Assembly (NCBI GenBank): GCA_020024455.1
Contig: JAHHTU010000005.1
Span: 14,761-78,760, forward strand
Source: Anaerotignum sp.
GTDB lineage: Bacteria; Bacillota; Clostridia; Lachnospirales; Anaerotignaceae
Length of the DNA: 64,000 bases
Direction: 5' to 3'
A program made the position numbers and the translations under genes. This document shows, piece after piece, positions 18,141 through 26,624 of the stretch. The stretch's first letter is position 1. Each line of letters opens with the position of its first letter. The notes below the pieces were generated by a model, which saw only the letters and a program-made list of their open reading frames with translations, was not told the origin of the DNA and ran no database searches.

Positions 18141-18623
18141 TTATTCTTGTGTATCTTCTGTATTTTGTTCTGTGTCCGATTGTGTTTCCGTCTCAGACAT
18201 GGTATCTTCTATGACGTCATCTTCCATGGACAATGTTTCACCATGTGTCACAACATTATCGCCGTTTTCCTGTGTGAATGTAATTTTATCCCCATCTTTT
18301 AATGTAACATTTTCCCAAACATTCTCTGTGCCATCGCTGAATGTCATCTGCACCTGCCAGCCGTCTTCCACCACAGGCACTTGCCCATTCAAAGATACAG
18401 GCACTTCATATCCTGTTTTCCAAACATCTTTTTGCAACAAATTGTTTGTCCAGTTATATTCTTCTGTGGGACGGATTTTCAATGTAGACACATCTTGCCC
18501 TGTTTCATTGATAAATGTCATGGTATAATCCACTTCCTGTTGTGGTAATTTTTCTTTTCCGCAAGCAGAAAACACTCCCAAACTGCACACCAAAGCCAAA
18601 CACAACGCCAATTTTTTTTTCAT
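18141..18623 (-). CDS. Secreted lipoprotein of unknown function
   Basis: 160 residues. A type II signal peptide ends in the lipobox VFSAC (Cys at about 21). The mature part contains a beta-rich domain: TMTFINETGQDVSTLKIRP, then VQMTFSDGTENVWENVTL, a pattern of surface-tethered clostridial proteins. The tail is acidic and rich in Glu, Thr and Asp. It follows the cyclophilin lipoprotein by 27 nt on the same strand, so it is probably in that operon. No enzyme motif is visible. Confidence 0.75.
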   Translation of the reverse strand: MKKKLALCLALVCSLGVFSACGKEKLPQQEVDYTMTFINETGQDVSTLKIRPTEEYNWTNNLLQKDVWKTGYEVPVSLNGQVPVVEDGWQVQMTFSDGTENVWENVTLKDGDKITFTQENGDNVVTHGETLSMEDDVIEDTMSETETQSDTEQNTEDTQE

Positions 18624-18650
18624 TTTTTCAAACCCTTTCTATCTTTGTTC

Positions 18651-19451
18651 TTACTCTGCCGCATATGGCTCAAACACAATACTGTCTATGGTGACATCTT
18701 GCACCGGTTTGGACTGTGCCCCAACTTCTTTTGCCGCAATTTTGTCCACAACGTCCATACCTTCTATCACTTGCCCAAATATGGTATAGGGACTTCCATA
18801 AATATATTCCAAATGAATGGCACCGCCATGTTCCTGATAATATGCCAGCACATCATCTGAGAACAATGCTGTCAAAGGATAAAATACATTGTTGATGCTC
18901 AATCCCAATTCTTCCTCGTTGGTGTCTCTTGCTTCTTTTAACTTATTGATGTAATCTTCTACCACAGATTTTTGCTGCACAATGAAAAATTGACTGCCAT
19001 TGGTGTTTGGGCCGCTGTTTGCCATTGCCAAAGCACCATTATAAAAATGCAGATTCGGAGAAATTTCATCTTCAAATGCTTCGCCCCACATACTTTCTCC
19101 GCCTGCACCGGTACCGGTTGGGTCACCGCCTTGTATCATAAAATCCTCAATGACTCTATGAAATGTCAATCCATCGTAATATCCTTTTTGTGCCAAAGTT
19201 TTGAAATTTTCCACCGCTTTGGGGGCTTCTTCCGGGAACAAACGCAATTTGATAACACCCTCCGATGTGGTCATCACAGCGATTTCTTCTCCTGGCTGTG
19301 GCTGTTGTGCCTGTATAATCGTATCTTTGACCTCTCCTGTTTGTGCAGGGGGTGTTGTGTTTTGGTTTTGTTCTGTTTCTTCTTTTGCACCACACGCCGT
19401 TGTTGCAAATACCAACATCGCCGCCATCAGCAAGCCCATATATTTTTTCAT
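18651..19451 (-). CDS. Lipid-anchored peptidyl-prolyl cis-trans isomerase (cyclophilin)
   Basis: 266 residues. The lipobox TTACG follows a signal peptide, then a glutamine- and threonine-rich spacer, then a cyclophilin domain from about residue 55: FHRVIEDFMIQGGDP holds the catalytic Arg, and MANSGPNTNGSQFFIV is the core signature. An insertion of about 40 residues (KLKEARDTNEEELGL onward) precedes the last strand IFGQVIEGMDVVDKIA; it is seen in clostridial surface cyclophilins. The protein probably helps fold exported proteins outside the membrane. The upstream promoter at 19493-19522 serves this gene and the lipoprotein. Confidence 0.9.
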   Translation of the reverse strand: MKKYMGLLMAAMLVFATTACGAKEETEQNQNTTPPAQTGEVKDTIIQAQQPQPGEEIAVMTTSEGVIKLRLFPEEAPKAVENFKTLAQKGYYDGLTFHRVIEDFMIQGGDPTGTGAGGESMWGEAFEDEISPNLHFYNGALAMANSGPNTNGSQFFIVQQKSVVEDYINKLKEARDTNEEELGLSINNVFYPLTALFSDDVLAYYQEHGGAIHLEYIYGSPYTIFGQVIEGMDVVDKIAAKEVGAQSKPVQDVTIDSIVFEPYAAE

Positions 19452-19492
19452 ATGTCATTCCTCCATACTCTTTGTTATTTTGCATAAAATTT

Positions 19493-19522
19493 ATTGTAGT
19501 ATATGATAAAAGATACTGTCAA
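19493..19522 (-). promoter_or_regulatory. Sigma-A promoter for the cyclophilin gene
   Basis: Minus-strand perfect TTGACA (19517-19522), 18-base spacer, TACAAT (19493-19498). Confidence 0.7.
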
Positions 19523-19625
19523 TTCGTTTTTCTTAATTCTTTATTAAAATTTTACATTTTATTTTATCATAGCCGCATACTTTGTACAATTATGACTTTC
19601 TTTTTTTGTTTTCTATGTATATCCG

Positions 19626-19655
19626 TTGACAGAAAAGCCCAAAATATAGTAAAAT
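19626..19655 (+). promoter_or_regulatory. Sigma-A promoter for the T-box and metG
   Basis: Perfect TTGACA (19626-19631), 18-base spacer, TAAAAT (19650-19655), followed at once by the T-box leader. Confidence 0.75.
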
Positions 19656-19659
19656 GCAA

Positions 19660-19930
19660 GGGATAACAGCTGTGAAAAGGAGAGTAAGCGATACGCAATG
19701 CCACAGAGAGCCTCTGTTTGCTGAAAAGAGGTGCAAAACCATCGCCGAACATGACCTTGGAGCTTCGCCCCCGACTGTTTTTACAAAAAGCACAGGCGGC
19801 GACGGGATACGCCCGTTATGGCGTAAAGGTATGAACAGTACCTAGTGAGGTCTTTTTTGCGAAAAAAAGATGAAATAAGGTGGTATCACGGCATAATGTC
19901 CGTCCTTTGTGCAGAAGGACGGCTTTTTTT
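19660..19930 (+). promoter_or_regulatory. T-box leader with methionine specifier
   Basis: Stem I begins with GGAGAGTAAGC and holds the AGAGAG element. The specifier loop reads GAACATGACC, with ATG (Met) as the specifier codon. The antiterminator has the T-box AAGGTGGTATCACGG near 19878-19892; its TGGT can pair with the ACCA end of uncharged tRNA-Met. A terminator follows at 19898-19930. Established knowledge: T-boxes switch on tRNA-synthetase genes when the matching tRNA is uncharged. Here it would control metG and perhaps tatD. Confidence 0.92.
19898..19930 (+). terminator. T-box terminator hairpin
   Basis: CCGTCCTT (19900-19907) pairs with AAGGACGG (19915-19922), then seven T residues. It is the off-state terminator of the T-box. 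Confidence 0.9.
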
Positions 19931-19985
19931 ATTGTTCTGCCACCCAACGAAAAAAATAACCATTCATAAAAAAGGAGTGATATTT

Positions 19986-21959
19986 GTGGAAAAAGAAAAA
20001 TTTTATATTACCACACCCATTTACTACCCCAGTGACAAGCTGCATATCGGACATTCTTATTGTACCGTTGCCACAGACACTATGGCACGTTATAAAAGAC
20101 TGCGTGGCTATGATGTCATGTTTCTGACCGGTACGGACGAACATGGGCAAAAAATCGAACGTATTGCCAACAGCCAAAACATGACACCCAAACAATATAC
20201 GGATAAAGTGGTGACAGGTATCAAAGAGCTGTGGGATACATTATGCATTTCCTACGATAAATTTATCCGTACCACAGACGATTATCATGTAAAAACCGTA
20301 CAAAAAATATTCAAACAACTGTATGACCAAGGGGATATTTACAAAAGTGCTTACGAAGGTTGGTATTGCACCCCTTGCGAATCTTTCTTCACAGAACATC
20401 AGTTGGTTGACGGCAAATGCCCCGACTGTGGCAGAGATGTGGAATTGCTCAAAGAAGAAAGCTATTTCTTCCGTCTTTCCAAATACCAAGACAGAATTAT
20501 CAAATATATGGAAGAAAATCCGGAATTTTTACAACCAAACACACGTCAAAACGAAATGATTAACAACTTCTTAAAACCCGGTTTGGAAGATTTGGCAGTA
20601 TCCCGTACCTCTTTCAAATGGGGTGTACCTGTGGAATTTGACCCCGGTCATATTGTATATGTTTGGGTAGACGCATTGTCCAACTATATTACTGCATTGG
20701 GATATGGCACAGAAGATGACAGTTTGTTCCAAAAATTCTGGCCCGCCGATGTACACGTTGTCGGAAAAGAAATTGTGCGTTTCCATGCCATCATATGGCC
20801 TGCTATGCTGATGGCATTGCACCTGCCTTTGCCAAAACAGATTTTCGGACATGGCTGGTTAGTCATCAATGGTGGTAAAATGTCCAAATCTGTGGGGAAT
20901 GTGGTTGACCCCAATGTATTGGTAAACAAATATGGCGTAGATGCTATCCGTTATTTCTTGTTACGTGAAATCGCATTCGGACAAGATGGCAACTTTACCA
21001 ACGAAGCACTCATACAACGTATCAATTCCGACTTGGCAAACGATTTGGGTAACTTGGTTTCCAGAACCGCCGGCATGATTGAAAAATATTTCGACGGACA
21101 ACTGCCCGAAACACACACAGCAACCGCATTTGATGCAGAATTGCAGGAAATGGCAAAAACAACGGTTGCCAATGTGGAAACGGCTATGGAAAAAATGTTT
21201 TTCAGTGACGCATTGATTGAAATTTGGAATTTGGTTCGCAGAACAAACAAATATATTGATGAAACACAACCTTGGATTCTTTGCAAAGACGAGAGCAAAA
21301 AAGCAGAATTGGCAAATGCATTGTATCATGTGGCAGAAAGCATTCGTATCATCTCTGTATTGATTACACCTTTTATGCCCAATACACCTGCAAAAATGCG
21401 TGTACAATTCTGTATCGAAGAAGGCGAAGCAACCACTTGGGAAAGCACAAAAACATGGGGCGTATTGCCAAAAGCACTGAAAGCGGTCAAAGGAGAAACA
21501 TTGTTCCCCCGTATTGATATGAAAAAAGAATTGGCAGAATTAGATGCTGCCATCAAAGCCTCTCAGGCAACCTCCATTGCAAACCAACAGAAAAAAGAAG
21601 AACCCAAACACAATGAACCCGAATACCCTGCGGAAATTACCATTGATGATTTCTGCAAAGTACAACTCAAAGTGGGCGAAGTGATAGAAAGTGCCGAAGT
21701 CAAAGGTTCTAAAAAATTATTGCGTAATATCGTCAAATTCGGGGAAGAAGAAAGAGTGATTTTCTCCGGCATCAAAGGCACATATGCCCCCGGTGAACTG
21801 GTTGGCAAACGTGTTGTGGTTGCATATAACCTCAAACCCAGAAAAATGATGGGTGAAATGTCCTATGGTATGATTTTGTGTGCCGAAGACGGAGACGGCA
21901 AACTGTCCATACTGACCACAGCGGACGAAAACTTTGCAAGCGGCAGCGGGATTAGCTAA
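19986..21959 (+). CDS. metG: Methionyl-tRNA synthetase
   Basis: 657 residues. The class I motif HIGH reads HIGHSY near residue 20. The zinc knuckle is CTPCESFFTEH with CPDCG, the KMSKS motif is KMSKSVGNVV near 300, and the C-terminal OB-fold tRNA-binding domain (from about 545) starts ITIDDFCKVQLKVGEV. It charges tRNA-Met. The open frame begins at 19845 inside the T-box, but the real start is GTG at 19986, preceded by AAGGAG at 8 nt and giving the family N-terminus (KFYITTPIYYPS). Its stop overlaps the tatD ATG. Confidence 0.97.
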   Translation: MEKEKFYITTPIYYPSDKLHIGHSYCTVATDTMARYKRLRGYDVMFLTGTDEHGQKIERIANSQNMTPKQYTDKVVTGIKELWDTLCISYDKFIRTTDDYHVKTVQKIFKQLYDQGDIYKSAYEGWYCTPCESFFTEHQLVDGKCPDCGRDVELLKEESYFFRLSKYQDRIIKYMEENPEFLQPNTRQNEMINNFLKPGLEDLAVSRTSFKWGVPVEFDPGHIVYVWVDALSNYITALGYGTEDDSLFQKFWPADVHVVGKEIVRFHAIIWPAMLMALHLPLPKQIFGHGWLVINGGKMSKSVGNVVDPNVLVNKYGVDAIRYFLLREIAFGQDGNFTNEALIQRINSDLANDLGNLVSRTAGMIEKYFDGQLPETHTATAFDAELQEMAKTTVANVETAMEKMFFSDALIEIWNLVRRTNKYIDETQPWILCKDESKKAELANALYHVAESIRIISVLITPFMPNTPAKMRVQFCIEEGEATTWESTKTWGVLPKALKAVKGETLFPRIDMKKELAELDAAIKASQATSIANQQKKEEPKHNEPEYPAEITIDDFCKVQLKVGEVIESAEVKGSKKLLRNIVKFGEEERVIFSGIKGTYAPGELVGKRVVVAYNLKPRKMMGEMSYGMILCAEDGDGKLSILTTADENFASGSGIS

Positions 21960-22714
21960 TGTACTTTGAATCTCACGCACACTATGATGACAGACGATTT
22001 CGACAGGACAGGGAAGAGCTGTTGACGCTCCTTCCCTCTTGTGGGATTGATTATGTGGTCAATATCGGCTGCGATATCAAAAGCTCCAAGCAAAGCATTC
22101 GCCTTGCCGAACAATACGACTATATTTATGCCACAGTGGGCATTCACCCACACGAATTATATGATATGTCATCACAAACCATTGCACAACTCCGTCAACT
22201 TTGTGCAAACCCAAAAGTAGTTGCCATCGGGGAAATCGGTCTGGATTATTACTATGACACCCACCCCAGAGAGTTGCAACAATTTTGGTTTCGTCAGCAA
22301 TTACGCCTTGCAGAGGAAATGAAAAAACCCGTTGTCATTCATTCTCGGGAGGCATCACAAGAAACATTTGATATCATCAAAAGCTCCTCTGTGCGAGAAG
22401 GTGTGATTCATTGTTATTCCGGCTCTTGGCAAATGGCTGTGGATTATGCCAATATGGGATTTTACATCGGCGTTGGTGGTGTGGTGACATTTTCCAATGC
22501 AAAAAAATTGGTGGAAGTGGTCGAACATCTTCCTTTGGAAAAAATTTTGATTGAAACCGACTCTCCTTATCTTGCACCAAACCCCAACCGTGGCAAACGC
22601 AACGATTCCCGCAATTTGGAATATATTGTAAACAAAATTGCAGAAATTAAAAATTTGTCACCAGAAAATGTCGCAAAAGTTACACAAAATAACGCAAAAT
22701 CATTGTTTTTTTAA
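21959..22714 (+). CDS. TatD-family metal-dependent hydrolase (YabD type)
   Basis: 251 residues, a TIM-barrel metallo-hydrolase of the TatD family. The metal ligands are visible: the HAH near the start (ESHAHYDD), the Glu of AIGEIGLDYYYD, VIHSREA, HCYSGS and ETDSPYLAP. TatD enzymes are 3'-5' DNA/RNA exonucleases in some bacteria; the role here is not settled. The ATG overlaps the metG TAA (TAATG), so translation is coupled. The metG-tatD-yabE order is the same as in Bacillus subtilis (metS-yabD-yabE). Confidence 0.93.
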   Translation: MYFESHAHYDDRRFRQDREELLTLLPSCGIDYVVNIGCDIKSSKQSIRLAEQYDYIYATVGIHPHELYDMSSQTIAQLRQLCANPKVVAIGEIGLDYYYDTHPRELQQFWFRQQLRLAEEMKKPVVIHSREASQETFDIIKSSSVREGVIHCYSGSWQMAVDYANMGFYIGVGGVVTFSNAKKLVEVVEHLPLEKILIETDSPYLAPNPNRGKRNDSRNLEYIVNKIAEIKNLSPENVAKVTQNNAKSLFF

Positions 22715-22721
22715 AAAAGGG

Positions 22722-22750
22722 TTGCATAATTGTTACAAATGTGTTAATAT
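22722..22750 (+). promoter_or_regulatory. Sigma-A-like promoter between tatD and the yabE-like gene
   Basis: TTGCAT (22722-22727), 17-base spacer, TAATAT (22745-22750). It lies just before the hairpin at 22771-22804. Confidence 0.5.
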
Positions 22751-22770
22751 ATCCATTGTAAATAGAAATG

Positions 22771-22804
22771 AAGGTATATCGTTATGATATATCTTTATTT
22801 TTTG
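22771..22804 (+). terminator. Terminator-like hairpin after tatD
   Basis: AAGGTATATC pairs with GATATATCTT across GTTAT, then a run ending in seven T residues. It either ends the metG-tatD transcript or works as an attenuator for the promoter at 22722. Confidence 0.6.
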
Positions 22805-23006
22805 CAGTTGTATCAAACATAGTAATTTCATATGGAAGTGACGACTTTCATATCCGTTGCGACTGCGATGTCCAATCCCCCCCTATGTGGCTTGGGCAAG
22901 GCATAAAATCTAATGTCTATCATCAAAAACGAGCGGAACGCAGAACATTTGGTTTCCCACAAAACCAAAAACCCAAAAATTTCAGCCTGCGTTCAAGGAG
23001 GAGAAA
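22805..23006 (+). promoter_or_regulatory. Structured leader before the yabE-like gene
   Basis: Several hairpins can be read: ATATGGAAGT with ACTTTCATAT (near 22829-22853), TTTGGTTT with AAACCAAA (near 22948-22968), enclosed by GAACGCAG (22936-22943) with CTGCGTTC (22987-22994), which abuts the AAGGAGGAG ribosome-binding site. I see no match to the ydaO c-di-AMP or c-di-GMP riboswitch consensus that often precedes such wall-hydrolase genes. Confidence 0.4.
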
Positions 23007-23816
23007 ATGAAAACACATCTTAGAGTATTTGCTATCGTGGTATTTATATTAGCAATCGGCTGTGGCACAGCGTCCGCATACACAAAAGAAGGTATGCATT
23101 CCGTAGTATTGGATTTAGACGGTGTCCCCCGTATGGTAACCACCGATAAAGAAACCGTTGGCGAATTGGTTTTGGAATTGAGCCAAAACATGGACACCCA
23201 ATACGTTGTAACAGATGCACAAGACGCTACCCCCATCACAGACCAGATGGAAATCACATTGACATCTAAAACAGAAAAAATGGTTTCTACCACAAAAGTA
23301 ATGCCTTTTGAAACCGTAGAACGTCAAAATGACGAAATGTTAAAAGGCGAATCCCGTGTGGTACAAAACGGTGTCGACGGCAAAATGTCTGTCATCAACA
23401 AAGAAATCTATCATGGTGCAGAATTGGTTGACACTGTATTTGTAGAAGAAAAAGTAGAAACTGCACCGGTCAATAAAATCATTGAAGTTGGTACCAAAGT
23501 ACCCAAACCCAAAAATGTCATTGACGGTCACAAATATTCCCGTATGCTTTCTGTCAGAGCAACCGCATACACACCATATGACCCCGGCTGTAATGGTATC
23601 ACAGCAACAGGTACAAAGGCAGGCAGAGGCACAGTTGCCGTAGACCCCAGAGTCATTCCTTTGGGTTCTAAGGTATATGTACCCGGTTATGGTGTTGCCG
23701 TTGCCGCAGACACAGGCGGTGCTATCAAAGGCAACAAATTGGACGTTTGCTACCCCACATTGAACGAAGCAAGAACTTGGGGCGTAAAAAACGTAAATGT
23801 TTATATTTTAGAATAA
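23007..23816 (+). CDS. YabE/RpfB-like secreted protein with G5 and 3D domains
   Basis: 269 residues. A signal peptide (to about residue 25, GTASA) is followed by a DUF348-like segment (MHSVVLDLDGVPRMVTTDKETVGEL), a G5-like region (about 90-160) and a C-terminal 3D domain with the three conserved Asp (TAYTPYDPGCNG, VAVDPRVIPLGS and AADTGGAIKG). The 3D domain is the catalytic part of lytic transglycosylases of the RpfB/Sps type. It probably cuts peptidoglycan at growth or germination. GGAGGAG precedes the ATG. The place after metG and tatD matches yabE. Confidence 0.9.
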   Translation: MKTHLRVFAIVVFILAIGCGTASAYTKEGMHSVVLDLDGVPRMVTTDKETVGELVLELSQNMDTQYVVTDAQDATPITDQMEITLTSKTEKMVSTTKVMPFETVERQNDEMLKGESRVVQNGVDGKMSVINKEIYHGAELVDTVFVEEKVETAPVNKIIEVGTKVPKPKNVIDGHKYSRMLSVRATAYTPYDPGCNGITATGTKAGRGTVAVDPRVIPLGSKVYVPGYGVAVAADTGGAIKGNKLDVCYPTLNEARTWGVKNVNVYILE

Positions 23817-23830
23817 TCATTGGATAAAAC

Positions 23831-23872
23831 AAAAAACTCCATTCCCTTACTGAGAATGGAGTTTTTTTTCTG
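23831..23872. terminator. Bidirectional terminator between the yabE-like and yihY-like genes
   Basis: AAAACTCCATTC pairs with GAATGGAGTTTT across a short loop, with T-runs on both sides. It overlaps the last codons of the YihY-type gene. Confidence 0.85.
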
Positions 23873-24704
23873 TTTCTTTTTGAAATGTCTTTTTGATGGC
23901 AACATTAAACACAGCTCCCATCAACATGGTTGTCATGCTAAAATTGAGCCATACCAATAACGCAATTATCACACCAATAGAACCATAAATAACGGAATAT
24001 TTCCCAACACGATTGACATACACAGAAAAGATAAACGAAAATATAAGCCAAATCACCACTGCCATCAATGCCCCCGGCAACACATATCTGGGCGGCTGTT
24101 TTTTTGCAGGGGAAAGATAATAAATTGCTGACAGTACAAACAACAACGCCATTGCCATCAGTACAAAACGCATTTTTGCAAAATCTATGATAAAATCAGG
24201 AGCCAATGGAATATATGTCGAAACAAACTGCAAAAAACGCTCCCCCAACAATAATAAAATCACAAGCACAGGAATGAGGACAATCATCAATACCGTTAAA
24301 ATTGCCATACGTATATAATGCACAGATGCCTCTTCGCTTTCGTAAATATCATTGACTGCTTTCATCAAATTGGAAACGGCACGCAACGGAAACCACACCG
24401 TAAACACCAAACCGAATGTCAATAACGCATTGTTGCTGTTTGCCGTAATATGCGTCAATATAGCGTTCAACAATCCCACCACATCTGCCGGCAGAAATTT
24501 TGTGATTTCCCCCTCCAATGTCAACATGGGCAAATGCAAAAGCCCCAACAATGATGTCACAAATATCAAAAACGGAAATAACGCAAACAACAAATAATAT
24601 GTCATGGCGGCGGCTGTCCTGCCAACACCGTTTTCAAAATAACCAAAAGCCATAAAATACAATAACTTTTGCCACTTTCGTTCGGGTACTTTTTTCCAAT
24701 GCAT
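23847..24704 (-). CDS. YihY/BrkB family membrane protein
   Basis: 285 residues with six membrane helices. The family marks are RTAAAMTYYLLFALFPFLIF near residue 30, WFPLRAVSNLMKAVNDIY in the middle and YGSIGVIIALLVWLNFS near the end. Members were once called ribonuclease BN, which is wrong for this family; their role is unsettled, with transport or envelope functions proposed. The stop lies in the shared terminator. The SDR gene ends four bases upstream, so they may share a transcript. Confidence 0.9.
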   Translation of the reverse strand: MHWKKVPERKWQKLLYFMAFGYFENGVGRTAAAMTYYLLFALFPFLIFVTSLLGLLHLPMLTLEGEITKFLPADVVGLLNAILTHITANSNNALLTFGLVFTVWFPLRAVSNLMKAVNDIYESEEASVHYIRMAILTVLMIVLIPVLVILLLLGERFLQFVSTYIPLAPDFIIDFAKMRFVLMAMALLFVLSAIYYLSPAKKQPPRYVLPGALMAVVIWLIFSFIFSVYVNRVGKYSVIYGSIGVIIALLVWLNFSMTTMLMGAVFNVAIKKTFQKETEKKLHSQ

Positions 24705-24708
24705 ATGG

Positions 24709-25461
24709 TCAACCCCTTTTTCGTTTTTGAATGTGATAATTGCAAGCCGTTACCATATGCATAGGCAAATGCTTTTGCATCAGATACACCAATTTTGTCC
24801 CCTTATCAGGCAATATCACTGTTTTTCCACGAAATAAGCCCTTTAATCCCTCTTTTGCGGCTTTTTTGGGGGATATGCCTTTGACCGCAGAAACGGCGTT
24901 TGCATTACGGTTAAAATCCGTATCCACAGGCCCTGCACACAGCACCGCCACTTTTACATTGCTTTTTTCCTGCCGCAATTCTTCTGCAATGGCTTGTGTC
25001 AAACGCAATACATAACTTTTGCCTGCATAATAAGATGCCATGCAAGGCCCTGCACCAAATCCCGCAGAAGACGATACATTCAAGATATACCCATGATTTC
25101 TTTTACGAAAATCTTTCAAAAACAGCTTTGTCAGCATATGCACCGCTTCCACATTCAAAGAAAGCATATCCAATTCCTGTTTTAACGCTGTTTCCCAAAA
25201 CATACCCACAACACCCACACCGGCATTGTTGATGACAATATCCATGTTTTGCTGTCGCAATGTTTCATACAACATCTCACACGCCTTGGGATTAGACAAA
25301 TCCGCAGGTATGATTTGCACATTGGTATCCAACTTCTTTTGCATCTGTTTCAGTTTTTCCACATTCCTGCCTGTCAACACCAAATCCACGCCTTGTTTTG
25401 CCAACAGCAAAGCAAATGCCTGTCCCATACCACCCGTTGCCCCTGTAATCAATGCACGCAT
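24709..25461 (-). CDS. Short-chain dehydrogenase/reductase
   Basis: 250 residues, classical SDR fold. The cofactor motif TGATGGMGQ is at residues 6-14, NNAGVGVVG follows near 85, and the catalytic Ser and the YYAGK pair appear as NVSSSAGFGAGPCMASYYAGK. The ATG at 25461 follows AGGAGGAG; the 56-codon extension lies in a terminator and is not used. The substrate is unknown; it resembles YqjQ/DltE-like oxidoreductases. It is co-directional with the YihY-type gene. Confidence 0.9.
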   Translation of the reverse strand: MRALITGATGGMGQAFALLLAKQGVDLVLTGRNVEKLKQMQKKLDTNVQIIPADLSNPKACEMLYETLRQQNMDIVINNAGVGVVGMFWETALKQELDMLSLNVEAVHMLTKLFLKDFRKRNHGYILNVSSSAGFGAGPCMASYYAGKSYVLRLTQAIAEELRQEKSNVKVAVLCAGPVDTDFNRNANAVSAVKGISPKKAAKEGLKGLFRGKTVILPDKGTKLVYLMQKHLPMHMVTACNYHIQKRKRG

Positions 25462-25548
25462 ATACAAACTCCTCCTATCCTGTTTTCGATTATACCGTAT
25501 TTTTGACAGCATTTTCAAGAAATCCCAACCGCAATTTTCCACAAAAAA

Positions 25549-25583
25549 AGAAAAACCAATGAAATACTTCATTGGTTTTTCTG
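25549..25583 (-). terminator. Intrinsic terminator after the thiamin-precursor ABC operon
   Basis: Minus-strand AAAACCAATGAA pairing with a CATTGGTTTT arm, then TTTCTTTTTTT, just past the stop of the binding-protein gene. Confidence 0.85.
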
Positions 25584-25588
25584 ATGAT

Positions 25589-26620
25589 TTACTCTGCTTC
25601 CAAAACATTGACCACCATATCGGAAACATCTGTTTTTTCTGTCAAAACGCCTCTTTCATACAACCAGTCCGCATTGGTTTGCCATACACTTGCTTCTTGG
25701 TGCAAGAAATTGCCATCTTCTGTTTCCATCACCGGCAACAACATTTCCATGCTCTTACGTTCTACCGTTTCAGAAAGCGGGAAGTTTGCTTCGTTCTGGT
25801 TATCCAACAATATTTTGAGTACTTCTTCCGGGTTTTGTTTCATATCCGCAAAGCCTTTTTGGCAAGCTCTCAAAAACTTCTGATATTTTTCTGTATTTTG
25901 TGTCACAGCATCTTTGTTTGCCAAAAATACCATTTCATACATCTGGGGCACACCATATTGGGTAGGGTAGAAATAATCTACTGCAAAGCCCTGTTCTTCC
26001 ATTTGTGGTACTTCATGGTTTACCATGTTACCAATGGTTGCATCTACCTGACCGGTTGTCAATGCAGACATCAAGTCAAATCCCACATCAATAAATTCAC
26101 AATCATCTGTACGCAATCCGGCATCTTCGAGCATCGCTTCGATATGTGCCTCGGATAACACCGTCCCTGCATAGCCGATTTTTTTACCAGCCAAATCTTT
26201 TGGTTCTTTGATATTGCTTTCTTTCAAAGAAATTACAACATTCAACGCCTCTTGTGACAATGCACCCACTGAAACGATGGGGACATTTTCTTCTGCCCTT
26301 GTCAATATGGCATCTTGCAAATAATATACACCTGCATCTACTTTTTTTGCTGCGGGTAATGAAATCCCATCATTTGTGTTTGCAGGGAATTGTATCACAA
26401 GGTTTAAGCCTTCTTCTGCAAAATAGCCTTTTTCCATGGCATCATACAAAAATCCATGTATCGCATTGGGGTACCAGTCCAATACGACTGTAAAATCTTC
26501 CAGTTGTGCTGTTTGTTTTTGTTCTTCTTTTGGTGTATCCTCTGTTGTGTTGTTGCCACAGGCTGTCACACCAAATGCCATCGCTGCTGCCAAAAACATG
26601 GCAAATACTTTTTTCTTCAC
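25589..26620 (-). CDS. ABC transporter substrate-binding lipoprotein, ThiY-like (thiamin pyrimidine precursor)
   Basis: 343 residues. A signal peptide with lipobox VTACG is followed by an NMT1/THI5-like domain: LDWYPNAIHGFLYDAMEKGYFAEEGL is the typical start, with DDCEFIDVGFD and TTGQVDATIGNM later. This family binds formylaminopyrimidine (ThiY) or other thiamin-related pyrimidines. The TPP riboswitch and tenA upstream support a thiamin precursor as ligand. The start is GTG at 26620 with GGAAGGAG ahead. It follows the permease gene by 4 nt. Confidence 0.88.
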   Translation of the reverse strand: MKKKVFAMFLAAAMAFGVTACGNNTTEDTPKEEQKQTAQLEDFTVVLDWYPNAIHGFLYDAMEKGYFAEEGLNLVIQFPANTNDGISLPAAKKVDAGVYYLQDAILTRAEENVPIVSVGALSQEALNVVISLKESNIKEPKDLAGKKIGYAGTVLSEAHIEAMLEDAGLRTDDCEFIDVGFDLMSALTTGQVDATIGNMVNHEVPQMEEQGFAVDYFYPTQYGVPQMYEMVFLANKDAVTQNTEKYQKFLRACQKGFADMKQNPEEVLKILLDNQNEANFPLSETVERKSMEMLLPVMETEDGNFLHQEASVWQTNADWLYERGVLTEKTDVSDMVVNVLEAE

Positions 26621-26624
26621 GTTC

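Noticed and set aside
22805..23006. c-di-AMP (ydaO) or c-di-GMP riboswitch before the yabE-like gene
   Set aside because: The conserved cores of these riboswitches are not present in the leader.
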